DNA of 64,000 bases from Hyphomicrobiales bacterium (GCA_900470805.1 UCCA01000005.1:1-64000), one strand, 5' to 3'; shown: positions 9,054 to 17,632, counted from the stretch's first letter. Notes: a model not told the origin generated them from the sequence alone. A program made the numbers and translations.

Positions 9054-9711
9054 GCGATATGTAAATCTCCTGCCTGATATCGGCGTCGCCTTCGCCGAGA
9101 CGGCCTATATGCTCGGCATCACGCTTGTTATCGCCACAGTGTTAGGCGGCGTGCTCGGGATCAATCTGTATCTGATCCGACCAAATGGGCCGTTTGCCAA
9201 TCGAAGTCTCTATCGCCTGCTCGATGGCATCGTGAACGTTGTCCGATCGACGCCGTTCCTCATTCTGATGGTAGGCGTCATCCCGCTGACACGTCTGATC
9301 GTCGGCACCTCCATTGGGACCACCGCGGTTATCGTTCCCCTCACCATTGCCGCCATTCCAGACTTTGCGCGGCTCGTCGAGCAGACGTTGCGTGATGTCA
9401 ATCCTGGCGTACTGGAGGCAGGAGAAGCGATGGGGGCCACACAGTTCCAAATCGTACGCAAGATCCTAATGCGCGAGGCCCGTTCCGGACTTGTTGGTGC
9501 GCTGACCATTCTGACCGTCAACTACATCTCCTACTCGACGGTTGCTGGGCTCGTAGGCGGCGGTGGCATTGGCGACTTCGCCGTTCGCTACGGATACTAC
9601 CGCTATCAGCCGGACCTAATGGTCTTCACAGTCATTCTCATCATCATCTCGGTTCAATTCATCCAGGTCGGCGGCAATATGCTCGTGCGCCTCCTCGACA
9701 AACGTCACTAA
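9046..9711 (+). CDS. metI: Methionine-type ABC transporter permease
   Basis: The 221-residue inner-membrane protein has about five membrane segments and the MetI-type loop EAGEAMGATQFQIVRKIL, followed by the family hallmark NYISYSTVAGLVGGGGIGDFA and YGYYRYQ. I chose ATG 9046, which overlaps the ATPase stop at 9051-9053; an in-frame codon at 9016 would need a long overlap. It pairs with the MetN-like ATPase and the MetQ-like binding protein to form a complete importer. Confidence 0.87.
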   Translation: MLERYVNLLPDIGVAFAETAYMLGITLVIATVLGGVLGINLYLIRPNGPFANRSLYRLLDGIVNVVRSTPFLILMVGVIPLTRLIVGTSIGTTAVIVPLTIAAIPDFARLVEQTLRDVNPGVLEAGEAMGATQFQIVRKILMREARSGLVGALTILTVNYISYSTVAGLVGGGGIGDFAVRYGYYRYQPDLMVFTVILIIISVQFIQVGGNMLVRLLDKRH

Positions 9712-9723
9712 AAGGAAACCAAA

Positions 9724-10533
9724 ATGCAAAGAAAGACACTCCTGGCAGGCATCACAAGCCTTGTAATCGCGCTCGGAGCGTCCGTTGCCTACGCATCGGA
9801 CGACAAGACCATCCACCTTCTTATCGAAGGTTTGAAAGTCTACGAGGACAGCGCCAAGGTCCTTGGTGAAGAATTGAAGAAAGAGGGTTACACACTCGAC
9901 GTCCAGTCCTTCACCAACGGCACGCAGGCCACTTTGGCGGTTGAGCAAGGCGAGGCTGACGCAGGATACCACCGCCATCAGGCGTCCCTGGATGCTTTCA
10001 ACAAACAGTATGGCACCCATCTCGTGGCAGCGTTCAAGGAGTTCACCGATCCCGCCGGACTGTTTTCAAAGAAGCACAAGTCCTTGCAGGATCTTCCAGA
10101 TGGCGCAACGATCGCTGTCCACGTCGATCCCTCGAACTATTGGAGGCCGTTCCTCATCCTGCAGGATGCTGGCCTGATCAAGCTCAAGGATGGCGCTGAC
10201 CCATATACGGTGACGGAAAAGGACATCGTCGAAAATCCGAAGCACTTCAAGTTCGTTGCACTCGACTACGCATTGCTTGTTCCGGCGCTCGACGACGTTG
10301 ACGCGTCATTTCTTTATTCCAGCCAGGCGATCGAAGTCGGTCTTGAATTCCGGCGCGACGCGCTTGGCCTGGAAAGCGAAAAGTACCAGTCTCCGGACAT
10401 CATGTACGTGAAGAGTGGAACTGAAAACTCTTCAAAGATCCAGGCTCTGAAGAACGCTTACTACACGGAGGCGGTAAAAAACTCGCTGAAGGATTCCTTT
10501 GGCGGCAAGGAAGTCCTCATTCCCGCCTGGTGA
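9724..10533 (+). CDS. metQ: MetQ/NlpA-family substrate-binding protein
   Basis: The 269-residue protein has an N-terminal signal (hydrophobic LAGITSLVIALGASVAYA, cleavage likely after AYA) and then the NlpA/MetQ fold: DVQSFTNGTQ, a D-A-G-Y-H-R-H-Q segment and VAVHVDPSNYWRP-like strands. The usual Cys of a lipobox is absent, so it is probably a free periplasmic protein and not a lipoprotein. It follows the permease by 12 bp. The family binds D/L-methionine; the binding residues here differ enough that another thioether or amino acid is possible. Confidence 0.83.
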   Translation: MQRKTLLAGITSLVIALGASVAYASDDKTIHLLIEGLKVYEDSAKVLGEELKKEGYTLDVQSFTNGTQATLAVEQGEADAGYHRHQASLDAFNKQYGTHLVAAFKEFTDPAGLFSKKHKSLQDLPDGATIAVHVDPSNYWRPFLILQDAGLIKLKDGADPYTVTEKDIVENPKHFKFVALDYALLVPALDDVDASFLYSSQAIEVGLEFRRDALGLESEKYQSPDIMYVKSGTENSSKIQALKNAYYTEAVKNSLKDSFGGKEVLIPAW

Positions 10534-10559
10534 CCCTCTAGCACCGGCTGGGCAGATCC

Positions 10560-10580
10560 CGCCGGCAGTCCCTGCCGGCG
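10560..10580 (+). terminator. GC-rich hairpin between the binding-protein and DszC-like genes
   Basis: A 9-bp perfect stem (CGCCGGCAG with CTGCCGGCG) closes on a TCC loop. No T-run follows, so it is unlikely to stop transcription fully. Hairpins after binding-protein genes often protect the upstream mRNA and raise binding-protein levels relative to downstream enzymes. That role is an inference here. Confidence 0.55.
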
Positions 10581-10606
10581 ACCGTGAATTCGAAATGAAG
10601 GCTATC

Positions 10607-11791
10607 ATGAGCATACACACTTCGACCACTGACATTCACCTGAACGCCGCCGACGAGCTGGCTGCTAAATTCGCGATCGATGCCGTCGAACGCGACCGTC
10701 TAGGGGGCATCCCCCATGCGCAACTCGACCTTTTGCGCGACAGCGGCTTGCTCAGCTTGATCGTGCCAGCCACGCACGGCGGCCCTGGCATTTCGTGGTC
10801 GACGGCACTTAAGGTGGTACGCCGTCTCGCACGCGCTGACTCCGCCTTGGCTCACCTTCTCGGCTATCACTACATCGCCGTAGTATCGCCTGCCTATCGT
10901 TCGCATCAGGCACACGAAGACGCCTACTATAGGCTTTCGGCAGACCCGCGCATCTTCTGGGGCAATGCCGTCAACGCTGCCTTGCGCGGTCTGAAGGGCA
11001 AACGTCAGGCAGACGGAAGCTACATCCTCAACGGGTCGAGACCCTATAGCTCGGGCGCTCCCGAAAGCGACTACCTGATCATCAGTTGGGAAGACGAAGC
11101 AGATGAGAAGCTCTACTTCGGCGCCATTTCGACGAACCGGGCCGGAGTAACGGTCAAGGACGATTGGGACTCCTTTGGTCAACGTCAGACCGGAAGCGGC
11201 ACCACCGTTTTCGAGGAGGTTCGCGTAGATGCGCAGGAGATTCTGGACGAGAGCGCGAACGAAGACCGACCCTTTGCGACAATCGGTCCCGCTCTTTCGC
11301 AGAGCGTTCTTCTCAACGTGTTCCTTGGAGTTGCCGAGGGCGCTCTTGCGGCTGCGCGCGGCTACGTGATTTCCAGCGCCAGACCATGGGAAGCATCAGG
11401 CGTTGATCGTGCAGTTGACGACCCTGGCATTCAACGCCAGTTCGGAGATCTCGTCGCTGCCGTTCTCGCGACCGAAAGCCTCGCCGACCGCGCCTTGGAG
11501 GCACTCGACAAGGCTTGGGCGGAGGGACGCGACCTCACTGACAAGACCCGGGGCGAGACTGCCGTGATCGTCGCGGCTGCGAATGTCCAAGCTGGAAATG
11601 TTGCGCTTGAGACAACAAGCAGAATCTTTGATCTGACGGGCACGAGCTCGACGAAGTCGATCCTCGGTTACGACAGATACTGGCGGAATGTCAGAGTCCA
11701 CACGCTCCACAATCCTGCGGAATACAAACTCCGCAATATCGGGAGATGGTATTCGACGGGCGCTTTCCCTGAACCTGGTCACTACTCATGA
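10607..11791 (+). CDS. DszC/SfnB-like flavin-dependent monooxygenase (acyl-CoA dehydrogenase fold)
   Basis: The 394-residue protein has the acyl-CoA dehydrogenase fold in the variant used by oxygenases such as DszC (dibenzothiophene S-oxidation) and SfnB: LLRDSGLLSLIVPATHGGPG near the N-terminus, GNAVNAALRG and NGSRPYSSGAPESDYLI in the flavin-binding middle, WDSFGQRQTGSGTTVF, and a C-terminal IFDLTGTSST followed by DRYWRNVRVHTLHNP, the conserved R-N-x-R-x-H-x-x-H-N-P of this group. Such enzymes use reduced FMN and O2. ATG 10607 is preceded by AAGG at 10598-10601; ATG 10595 is the alternative. It lies between the importer and an NtaA-like monooxygenase, so it probably acts on the imported compound. 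Confidence 0.82.
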   Translation: MSIHTSTTDIHLNAADELAAKFAIDAVERDRLGGIPHAQLDLLRDSGLLSLIVPATHGGPGISWSTALKVVRRLARADSALAHLLGYHYIAVVSPAYRSHQAHEDAYYRLSADPRIFWGNAVNAALRGLKGKRQADGSYILNGSRPYSSGAPESDYLIISWEDEADEKLYFGAISTNRAGVTVKDDWDSFGQRQTGSGTTVFEEVRVDAQEILDESANEDRPFATIGPALSQSVLLNVFLGVAEGALAAARGYVISSARPWEASGVDRAVDDPGIQRQFGDLVAAVLATESLADRALEALDKAWAEGRDLTDKTRGETAVIVAAANVQAGNVALETTSRIFDLTGTSSTKSILGYDRYWRNVRVHTLHNPAEYKLRNIGRWYSTGAFPEPGHYS

Positions 11792-11824
11792 CGATCGTTT
11801 ATCTGTCACAGGACGTGAACTGAA

Positions 11825-13225
11825 ATGTCGCCCCCTCCATCTTCCCCCACACGTAAGCCGCTTATCCTCAACGGATTTGCGATGAATGTCGTCGGACACA
11901 TATCGGCGGGCTTGTGGCGCCACCCCGATGACCGGGCCGCCGATTACACGAATATTGATTACTGGATAAACCTGGCCCGCCTGCTCGATCGCGGAGGCTT
12001 CGAAAGCCTCTTCATCGCTGATGCTCTCGGGCATCTCGATGTCTATCAAGGCTCATCCGAGGCTTCTCTCCGGACTGCAGCGCAGTCTCCGGTGAACGAT
12101 CCGATGTTGCTCGTCTCAGCAATGGCAGCGGCCACTGAACAGCTCGGTTTTGGGATCACCGTTTCGACAACCTACGAACAGCCCTATCTCTTGGCTCGAA
12201 AGTTTACCACTCTCGACCATTTGACCAAAGGGCGCGTGGCGTGGAACATCGTCACTTCGGTACTGGACTCCGCTGCGCGAAATCTTGGTCTGACCGAGCA
12301 GATCGAGCACGACGAGCGTTACGAGCGCGCGCAGGAGTTCCTGGAAGTGAGCTACAAGCTCTGGGAAGGATCCTGGGAAGACGGAGCCGTATTGCGGGAC
12401 CGCCAGCGTGGCGTGTTCACGGATCCGACGAAGGTTCATCCGATCGGTCACGCAGGACGGTATTATACTGTTCCCGGCGCACATCTGTCACAGCCTAGCC
12501 CACAGCGCACGCCAGTTCTCTACCAGGCTGGAGCGTCCTCGCGCGGCAGCGAGTTCGCGGCCCGCAACGCGGAAGTCGTCTTCGTCGGCGGCACCAATAA
12601 CGCAGCCATCCGTCGATCCGTCGAAGCCACTCGCGCCCGCGCCGTCGAGTTTGGCAGAGCTCCAGACGCTATGCGCTTCATCACCGCGATCACCGTCGTC
12701 ACTGCGAGGACGGATGAAGAAGCGCAGGCGAAATACAAGGACTATTTGTCCTATGCGAGTGGCCAAGCTGCCCTCTCACTGTTTTCAGCCTGGACTGGCG
12801 TTGATTGGTCGAAGTATGATCTGGACGCGCCGCTCGAATACATCGAGACCAATGCCATTCGCTCTGCCCTTGCGAACCTGACGGGGATAGACGCGGACCG
12901 AAAATGGACTTTGCGGCAGGTAGCCGAATACATCGGTGTCGGCGGACTGCATCCGAAGATCGTCGGTTCGCCCGAAACCGTTGCCGACGCTATGGAGACG
13001 ATGGCTGAAGAAGCCGGGGTCGACGGCTTCAACATCGCATATGCGATCAGCCCGGGCTCTTTCGAAGACTTTGTTGACCTAGTCGTACCCGAATTACGTC
13101 GCAGAGGGCGGATCGCGGAGCGCACCTCAAACGCCCAAACCCTGCGCGAGCGCCTGCAGGGACCGGGACAGCGACTGCTTCGCTCGGATCACCCGGGAGC
13201 AGCTTTCAGGCGCCTCGCGCAGTGA
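11825..13225 (+). CDS. NtaA/SnaA/DszA-family FMN-dependent monooxygenase
   Basis: The 466-residue protein is a luciferase-like (LLM) TIM-barrel monooxygenase of the NtaA/SnaA/DszA branch. It shows LNGFAMNVVGHISAGLWRHP, YWINLARLLDRGGFESLFIAD, the AQSPVNDP and GITVSTTYEQPYLLARKF strands, then HLTKGRVAWNIVTS with ERYERAQEFLEV, and TPVLYQAGASSRGSEFAARN. Family members cleave C-N or C-S bonds with FMNH2 and O2 (nitrilotriacetate, DBT-sulfone, S-alkyl cysteine derivatives). No flavin reductase is encoded nearby. It follows the DszC-like gene by 33 bp. Confidence 0.87.
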   Translation: MSPPPSSPTRKPLILNGFAMNVVGHISAGLWRHPDDRAADYTNIDYWINLARLLDRGGFESLFIADALGHLDVYQGSSEASLRTAAQSPVNDPMLLVSAMAAATEQLGFGITVSTTYEQPYLLARKFTTLDHLTKGRVAWNIVTSVLDSAARNLGLTEQIEHDERYERAQEFLEVSYKLWEGSWEDGAVLRDRQRGVFTDPTKVHPIGHAGRYYTVPGAHLSQPSPQRTPVLYQAGASSRGSEFAARNAEVVFVGGTNNAAIRRSVEATRARAVEFGRAPDAMRFITAITVVTARTDEEAQAKYKDYLSYASGQAALSLFSAWTGVDWSKYDLDAPLEYIETNAIRSALANLTGIDADRKWTLRQVAEYIGVGGLHPKIVGSPETVADAMETMAEEAGVDGFNIAYAISPGSFEDFVDLVVPELRRRGRIAERTSNAQTLRERLQGPGQRLLRSDHPGAAFRRLAQ

Positions 13226-13287
13226 TTGCGTCAACCAACGCGCCGCTTCAACAACCATTTGAAACAACGACTCTTCAAGAGGACCAC

Positions 13288-14331
13288 ATGGCTTACCTAC
13301 CCGCACCAGACCGATATGACGGCGTTCAATACCGTCGCGTCGGGCGCAGTGGCCTGCTGCTGCCACCCATTTCCTTCGGACTCTGGCATAATTTTGGTGA
13401 CACCAACCCGATCGACGTGCAGCGATCGATCATCTTCAAGGCCTTCGACCTCGGCATCACCCATTTCGATCTCGCGAACAATTACGGCCCTCCCTACGGC
13501 AGTGCCGAGATCAATTTCGGCCGAATTCTGAAGGAGGATCTTGCCGCACACCGTGATGAACTCGTAATCTCCACAAAGGCTGGCTGGGACATGTGGCCTG
13601 GTCCGTATGGACAGGGCGGCGGTTCGCGGAAGACGCTGCTGTCGAGCCTAGACCAGAGCTTGAAACGTCTTGGCGTAGACTATGTCGACATTTTCTACTC
13701 GCATCGTTTCGACGCCGACACGCCACTCGAGGAGACCGCAGGTGCTCTGGCAAGCGCGGTGGAGCAAGGCAAGGCACTCTATGTCGGTGTTTCCTCTTAC
13801 TCCGGCCGAAAAACGCGAGAAATTTCCAAGCTTCTTGCCGAACGCGGAGTGCATCTTCTCATCAACCAGCCCGCCTACAATCTTTTCAACAGATGGATTG
13901 AAAACGACCTGCTCGATGCCGCCGAAGAGACTGGCACTGGTATCATCGCCTTTACGGCACTAGCGCAGGGCCTGCTCACCAACAAGTACTTGGATGGGGT
14001 TCCGGCTGATGCTCGGATCAACAGGCCCGGTGGGGGCTCACTTTTTCAGTCTCACCTGAGCAAGGAGAATATCGATCGAGCAACTGCCCTGAACGTAATT
14101 GCTGCCAAGCGCGGACAGACACTGGCTCAGCTCGCACTGGCCTGGGTACTACGTGATCCTCGCGTCACATCAACACTCATTGGGGCAAGCTCGGTCGATC
14201 AAGTAATCGATAATGTAGAGGCGCTGAAGAACGTTGAATTCAGTAGGGAGGAGCTACAAGAAATCGATCGGTACGCCGTCGAAGGTGGCGTTAATCTGTG
14301 GGACAAGCCGTCTCACGACGAACGCATCTAA
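13288..14331 (+). CDS. Aldo/keto reductase (YghZ/Mgr-like)
   Basis: The 347-residue TIM-barrel protein carries the AKR tetrad: Asp and Tyr in HFDLANNYGPPYGSAE, Lys in VISTKAGWDMWPGPYGQGGGSRK and His in VDIFYSHRFD. The last two stretches are typical of the YghZ (glyceraldehyde-3-phosphate/methylglyoxal reductase) subgroup. ATG 13288 follows an AAGAGGA ribosome-binding site at about 13277. As the last gene of the operon, it may reduce the aldehyde released when a C-S or C-N bond is oxidatively cut; this is inferred from position. Confidence 0.85.
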   Translation: MAYLPAPDRYDGVQYRRVGRSGLLLPPISFGLWHNFGDTNPIDVQRSIIFKAFDLGITHFDLANNYGPPYGSAEINFGRILKEDLAAHRDELVISTKAGWDMWPGPYGQGGGSRKTLLSSLDQSLKRLGVDYVDIFYSHRFDADTPLEETAGALASAVEQGKALYVGVSSYSGRKTREISKLLAERGVHLLINQPAYNLFNRWIENDLLDAAEETGTGIIAFTALAQGLLTNKYLDGVPADARINRPGGGSLFQSHLSKENIDRATALNVIAAKRGQTLAQLALAWVLRDPRVTSTLIGASSVDQVIDNVEALKNVEFSREELQEIDRYAVEGGVNLWDKPSHDERI

Positions 14332-14410
14332 AGATCGCTAAACGACACCGATCTGTCAGTGCTTGTTGTGAGGATGCCCACCAGGAGCAGCTAGTGCACC
14401 AAGTCATGCG

Positions 14411-14453
14411 CAATAGGGTGAGTCTTGATAAATGTGGAACAAGCACCCTATTG
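14411..14453. repeat. Perfect 10-bp inverted repeat downstream of the first operon
   Basis: CAATAGGGTG at 14411-14420 is matched by CACCCTATTG at 14444-14453 with 23 bases between. No T-run follows, so it is not a textbook terminator. It sits 80 bp after the aldo/keto reductase at the edge of the IS debris and could be a transcript 3' end or an element boundary. Confidence 0.4.
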
Positions 14454-14569
14454 ATGAAGGGTAAGCGGCAAGCTGCCACGCTTCTAGCGCAGATGGAGCG
14501 TGTGGCTGTGTTGCGACAGACGATTCACAAGCTGTAAACTTGTATGTCTACGCCTAGCTCTGGAACTAA

Positions 14570-14716
14570 ATCGAGGCCGTTTCGGAACGGCGTGAAAGCG
14601 CGCCGGGGCAGTCTCGGCGTCATTGGTCCGGTGAATTCAAAGAACGGGCATTGGCTGAGGCGATGGAGCCTGGCACGAGCGTTCCAGCGATTGCGCATCG
14701 CCTTGTGCTAGCATCG
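14570..14716 (+). mobile_element. IS66-family TnpA (OrfA) fragment
   Basis: One frame reads RRHWSGEFKERALAEAMEPG and then TSVPAIAHRL, the helix-turn-helix start of the small TnpA protein of IS66 elements (family pattern W.....KERIVAE...PG.SV..VARR). A stop sits just upstream at 14567-14569, and the similarity is lost after 14716. TnpB and the transposase TnpC are absent. It is a fossil fragment. Confidence 0.6.
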
Positions 14717-14744
14717 CGACCGGCCGAGCCCGAGGCCCGTCACT

Positions 14745-15040
14745 GCGACACTCTACGCCGTTCATCGAACAAGAAGGCGATGACATTGATAAGTAAAAGC
14801 TGGGCAACAGCGGATACCGAGATCGTCAACCCGAGCCCGCCTTCCCGCATCAAACGCACCATGATTAGGTTGCCGCGCAATAAAGGCCAAGCGACAGGGC
14901 AAGGAGAAGCACGTTGCTCGTTGAAATGCATGCCCGCCAAGCCGTCGCAGCGCTCAGGAACGTTGCCGTTGCGCCTACAAGCCAAAGCAAAAGCAAAAGC
15001 TGAACTCTCATATGAAAACTCGTCGATCGGAAAATAGGGA
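14745..15040 (-). pseudogene. Membrane-protein remnant (two or three hydrophobic segments)
   Basis: Minus-strand frames contain VQLLLLLWLVGATATFLSAA, then TSNVLLLALSLGLYCAAT and, after a frameshift near 14890, LTISVSAVAQLLLINVIAFL followed by FDER. The alternation of hydrophobic helices and an F-x-E-R end resembles small drug/metabolite (EamA-type) transporters, but I cannot name the family with confidence. The remnant is out of frame and lacks a start. Confidence 0.4.
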
Positions 15041-15104
15041 TATGGGCGGCCTCCCTACGCCACGCGATACGGAGAGGCCAACTACGCCGCTTCTCCGGCG
15101 GCGG

Positions 15105-15200
15105 CTGGCTGACCACAGATTGAGCCCGCCCTAATGCACGGCCGGCTGCGGAGAAACTGCCATGATCCACGGCGGCGACAAAAGTGCCGCCGACCGACAG
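15105..15200 (-). pseudogene. LysR-type regulator N-terminal fragment
   Basis: The minus strand reads TFVAAVDHGSFSAAGRALG followed by RAQSVVSQ, a textbook first helix-turn-helix of LysR regulators (F....GSFS.AA..L...Q..VS). Similarity ends at SQ, where an unrelated proline/arginine-rich stretch begins. Only about 30 residues remain. Confidence 0.6.
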
Positions 15201-15469
15201 GGCAACCTTACTAGTAGCAGAGCTTGATTAAGAAGCCGCACCCCGGAGGGCGCGGCTTTGCCTCATAAAGGTTTCTTGGCATTTCCGGCCTTGCCATTGA
15301 TCCAGACCTGATAGGAAAGTTCGAGAAAACCCCAAGCCACAAAGCGCAAGTATCCGCCGCCTTGTCGGCCAAGTCTTCAGAAGTATGGGCGCAACGTCGG
15401 ATCAATACCGATAATGGCGTTATCGTGCCGTGCGCGAGCAGGTCTCGGTCAATGTTTCGTCTCTCGTTA

Positions 15470-15585
15470 TCTTCCGACGCGGCAGTCGCGGAGAAGAAGG
15501 CGGTTGAGTAGCGATCACAGCGGGGGTCGACCCATCGCCAGTCCTTCAGGCGGCCGAACATGGAGATGAGAACGACGGCGCGTTA
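15470..15585 (-). mobile_element. IS5-family transposase C-terminal fragment
   Basis: The minus strand encodes MFGRLKDWRWVDPRCDRYST followed by AFFSA. This matches the end of IS5 (IS427-group) transposases, which read ERMFGRLKDWRR(V/I)ATRYDR.P..FFSA and supply the last acidic residue of the DDE site. Upstream catalytic parts and terminal inverted repeats are not present. Confidence 0.65.
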
Positions 15586-15587
15586 AG

Positions 15588-15953
15588 TCACGTTGCGGCG
15601 CGGCTGTCGAATGCCTCGCGTGCCCGTTCCACCTCATCCAAATGGTCCAAGGTCCAGCCATGGAGCGCCTGAAAAGGCCCCAGCAGCGAGCGGCCGAGCG
15701 CAGTAATGGCGTATTCGACGCCGATTGGCGAAGTCTCGATGATCCGCCGGGAAATCAAGCCGTTGCGCTCCAGCCGCCGCAGGCATTGTGTGAGCGCCTT
15801 CTGCGTCACGCCCTCCAGGTGCCGCTTGATACCGTTGAAGCGCATGGGTCCCGCGTCCAGCACGCTGATCACCATCATCGACCACTTGTCGGCGATATTG
15901 TCGAACAGCGAGCGACTGGGGCAGTTCTCATCGAAGTGCTGGCAGACGGGCAT
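15588..15953 (-). CDS. HxlR-family winged-helix transcriptional regulator
   Basis: The 121-residue protein matches the HxlR family: a Cys near the N-terminus (FDENCPSRSLFDNIADKWSM), the recognition core RFNGIKRHLEGVTQKALTQC with LRRLERNGLISR, and a wing IGVEYAITALGRSLLGP. HxlR regulators bind as dimers and often sense redox or electrophile stress through the N-terminal Cys. It is divergent from the EthD-domain gene, which begins about 100 bp away and is the probable target. Confidence 0.87.
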   Translation of the reverse strand: MPVCQHFDENCPSRSLFDNIADKWSMMVISVLDAGPMRFNGIKRHLEGVTQKALTQCLRRLERNGLISRRIIETSPIGVEYAITALGRSLLGPFQALHGWTLDHLDEVERAREAFDSRAAT

Positions 15954-16003
15954 GGGGTTTCCTCGGGGATACCTAGGCGACTGTAAGTGCGTTCTTGCGC
16001 CTT

Positions 16004-16020
16004 GGTAGCAGATGTATACC
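16004..16020. promoter_or_regulatory. Candidate HxlR operator in the divergent promoter
   Basis: GGTA and TACC half-sites flank nine bases between 16004 and 16020, midway between the HxlR start (15953) and the EthD gene start (16054). HxlR-type repressors commonly recognise short TACT/GTAC-like inverted repeats. Short half-sites make this tentative. Confidence 0.25.
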
Positions 16021-16053
16021 TTCTGCGCAAATCAACCAAGTCAGGAGCTTTCC

Positions 16054-16737
16054 TTGATCCGCTTCTTTGCCCTCCTTCCCCGCCGCCCCGACATCGACCG
16101 CCAGCGATTCCATGACCATTGGCGCCACCCGCACGGAACCTTGGGTCGACAGATCCCGGGCATGCTCACCTACGTGCAGGGGCACCAGTTTGACACCGAC
16201 CGCCTCGGCCCGGGTCAGGACAGGTACGACGGCGTCGCCATGCCCTCGTTCGACTCCCCTAAGGCTGCCGCGGCACTGGTCGACGAGCCCTTGTTCGTCG
16301 ACACCATCCGCCCCGACGAGCCGTTGTTCCAGGACCTGCCAAATGTCATCTTCTTCATCACCGAGGAGGATGTAATCGTCTCGCGGCCTCCCATCGGCAC
16401 CGTATCCGCGGTTGATCGGCAGTGGGACGTGCTGGAGCGGCCGACCAGCATCCATCTCCTCCAATTCGTTCACCTTGACGGCGATCCCGGCTGGGTGGGC
16501 GCAAACGACGCCGAGCTCGGCCTGCGGATCGGTGCGCTGCGTCACGCGGTGAACCGGCCGAGCGCGGAGGTCCACAGCGACGGCGCACCGTTCCTGGGCG
16601 CGCGCCAGTTGTGGTGGCCCACCCTGTCGGCGTTCCAGGACGGCGTGGACGCCAATCGTGCCGCCTTCGGCGAGCTCCTCGCCCAAGCAGGTCACGCTGT
16701 CACCATGCTGGCGGTCTCGGAGCGATTCCTGCGCTGA
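16054..16737 (+). CDS. EthD-domain protein
   Basis: The protein begins IRFFALLPRRPDIDRQRFHD with W..HPHG, the EthD (dimeric alpha/beta barrel) signature; the second half repeats a similar beta-alpha pattern (IHLLQFVHL ... VTMLAVSERFL), so it may be a tandem ferredoxin-like fold. EthD proteins accompany degradation or detoxification enzymes, and their reaction is often unknown. I chose TTG 16054 because AGGAG lies at 16043-16047; an in-frame ATG at 16012 has no good ribosome-binding site. It is divergent from the HxlR gene and followed by an SDR gene. Confidence 0.75.
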   Translation: MIRFFALLPRRPDIDRQRFHDHWRHPHGTLGRQIPGMLTYVQGHQFDTDRLGPGQDRYDGVAMPSFDSPKAAAALVDEPLFVDTIRPDEPLFQDLPNVIFFITEEDVIVSRPPIGTVSAVDRQWDVLERPTSIHLLQFVHLDGDPGWVGANDAELGLRIGALRHAVNRPSAEVHSDGAPFLGARQLWWPTLSAFQDGVDANRAAFGELLAQAGHAVTMLAVSERFLR

Positions 16738-16888
16738 GCCGGGGCGTCCTTCTGCGGAAGGACCTGGGCGCGAGCGAATCTCCTCTGCGTGAAGGACGGG
16801 CGGCCGGAGTGGTCGACGCGCAGCCAAGAAGACAAGAGGCCATAACAAAAGTGGAGCAATCCTCCACCGAATTTAGAAAGGGTAGCTA

Positions 16889-17632
16889 ATGATGAAGCGA
16901 TTTGAGAATAAGGTTGTCGTGATCACCGGCGGTAGTGACGGGATCGGGCTAACGACGGCGAAGCTGTTCGCCAACGAAGGTGCTTCTGTGTACATCACGG
17001 GTCGACGGCAGGAGCCGCTCGATAAGGCGGTAGCCGAAATCGGAAATGGAGCCATTGGCGTTCAGGGAGACGTGGCCAACCACGCTGATGTCGTTAGGCT
17101 ATACGAGCGGATCAAGGCTGATCACGGCCGGGTAGACGTTGTATTCGCGAATGCGGGTATCTACGAGATCGTCGGGATCGAAGACATCGATGAAGCTCAC
17201 ATCGATCGTATGTTCGGCGTGAACCTCAAAGGCATGATTTTTACCGTTCAGAAAGCCTTGCCCCTGATGACAGAGGGCGGTGCTATTGTTCTAAGCGGCT
17301 CGGTTGTTTCCGTCAAAGGCCTGCCCAACCAAACGCTCTACAACGCCAGCAAGGCGGCAGTCCGATCCTTCGCGCGTAGTTGGACGAACGAGCTCAAGGA
17401 ACGAGGCATTCGGGTTAACGTCGTCGCGCCTGCTGGCACGGAAACACCAATGATCCGCAATTATCTCGATGAGCGACCGGGCGTGGAGGAAATGCTCACG
17501 CAAAGTGTTCCGCTTGGGCGATTGGCCAAGACCGAGGAGGTCGCACGCGCCGTGATGTTCCTGGCGTCGAGTGATAGTAGCTTTGTTGCCGGCCATGAAC
17601 TGTTTGTCGATGGTGGCGTTGCTGCCGTCTGA
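16889..17632 (+). CDS. SDR-family oxidoreductase
   Basis: The 247-residue protein has the classical short-chain dehydrogenase layout: TGGSDGIG cofactor loop (about 14-21), D-x-x-N-H at the adenine pocket, NAG (about 90), catalytic Ser in VLSGSV, and Tyr/Lys in YNASK (about 152-156). The arginine of TGRR after strand 2 suggests NADP(H) preference. An AAAGGG ribosome-binding site precedes two adjacent ATGs (16889 and 16892). It follows the EthD gene and may be co-regulated by the HxlR protein. The substrate is unknown. Confidence 0.87.
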   Translation: MMKRFENKVVVITGGSDGIGLTTAKLFANEGASVYITGRRQEPLDKAVAEIGNGAIGVQGDVANHADVVRLYERIKADHGRVDVVFANAGIYEIVGIEDIDEAHIDRMFGVNLKGMIFTVQKALPLMTEGGAIVLSGSVVSVKGLPNQTLYNASKAAVRSFARSWTNELKERGIRVNVVAPAGTETPMIRNYLDERPGVEEMLTQSVPLGRLAKTEEVARAVMFLASSDSSFVAGHELFVDGGVAAV

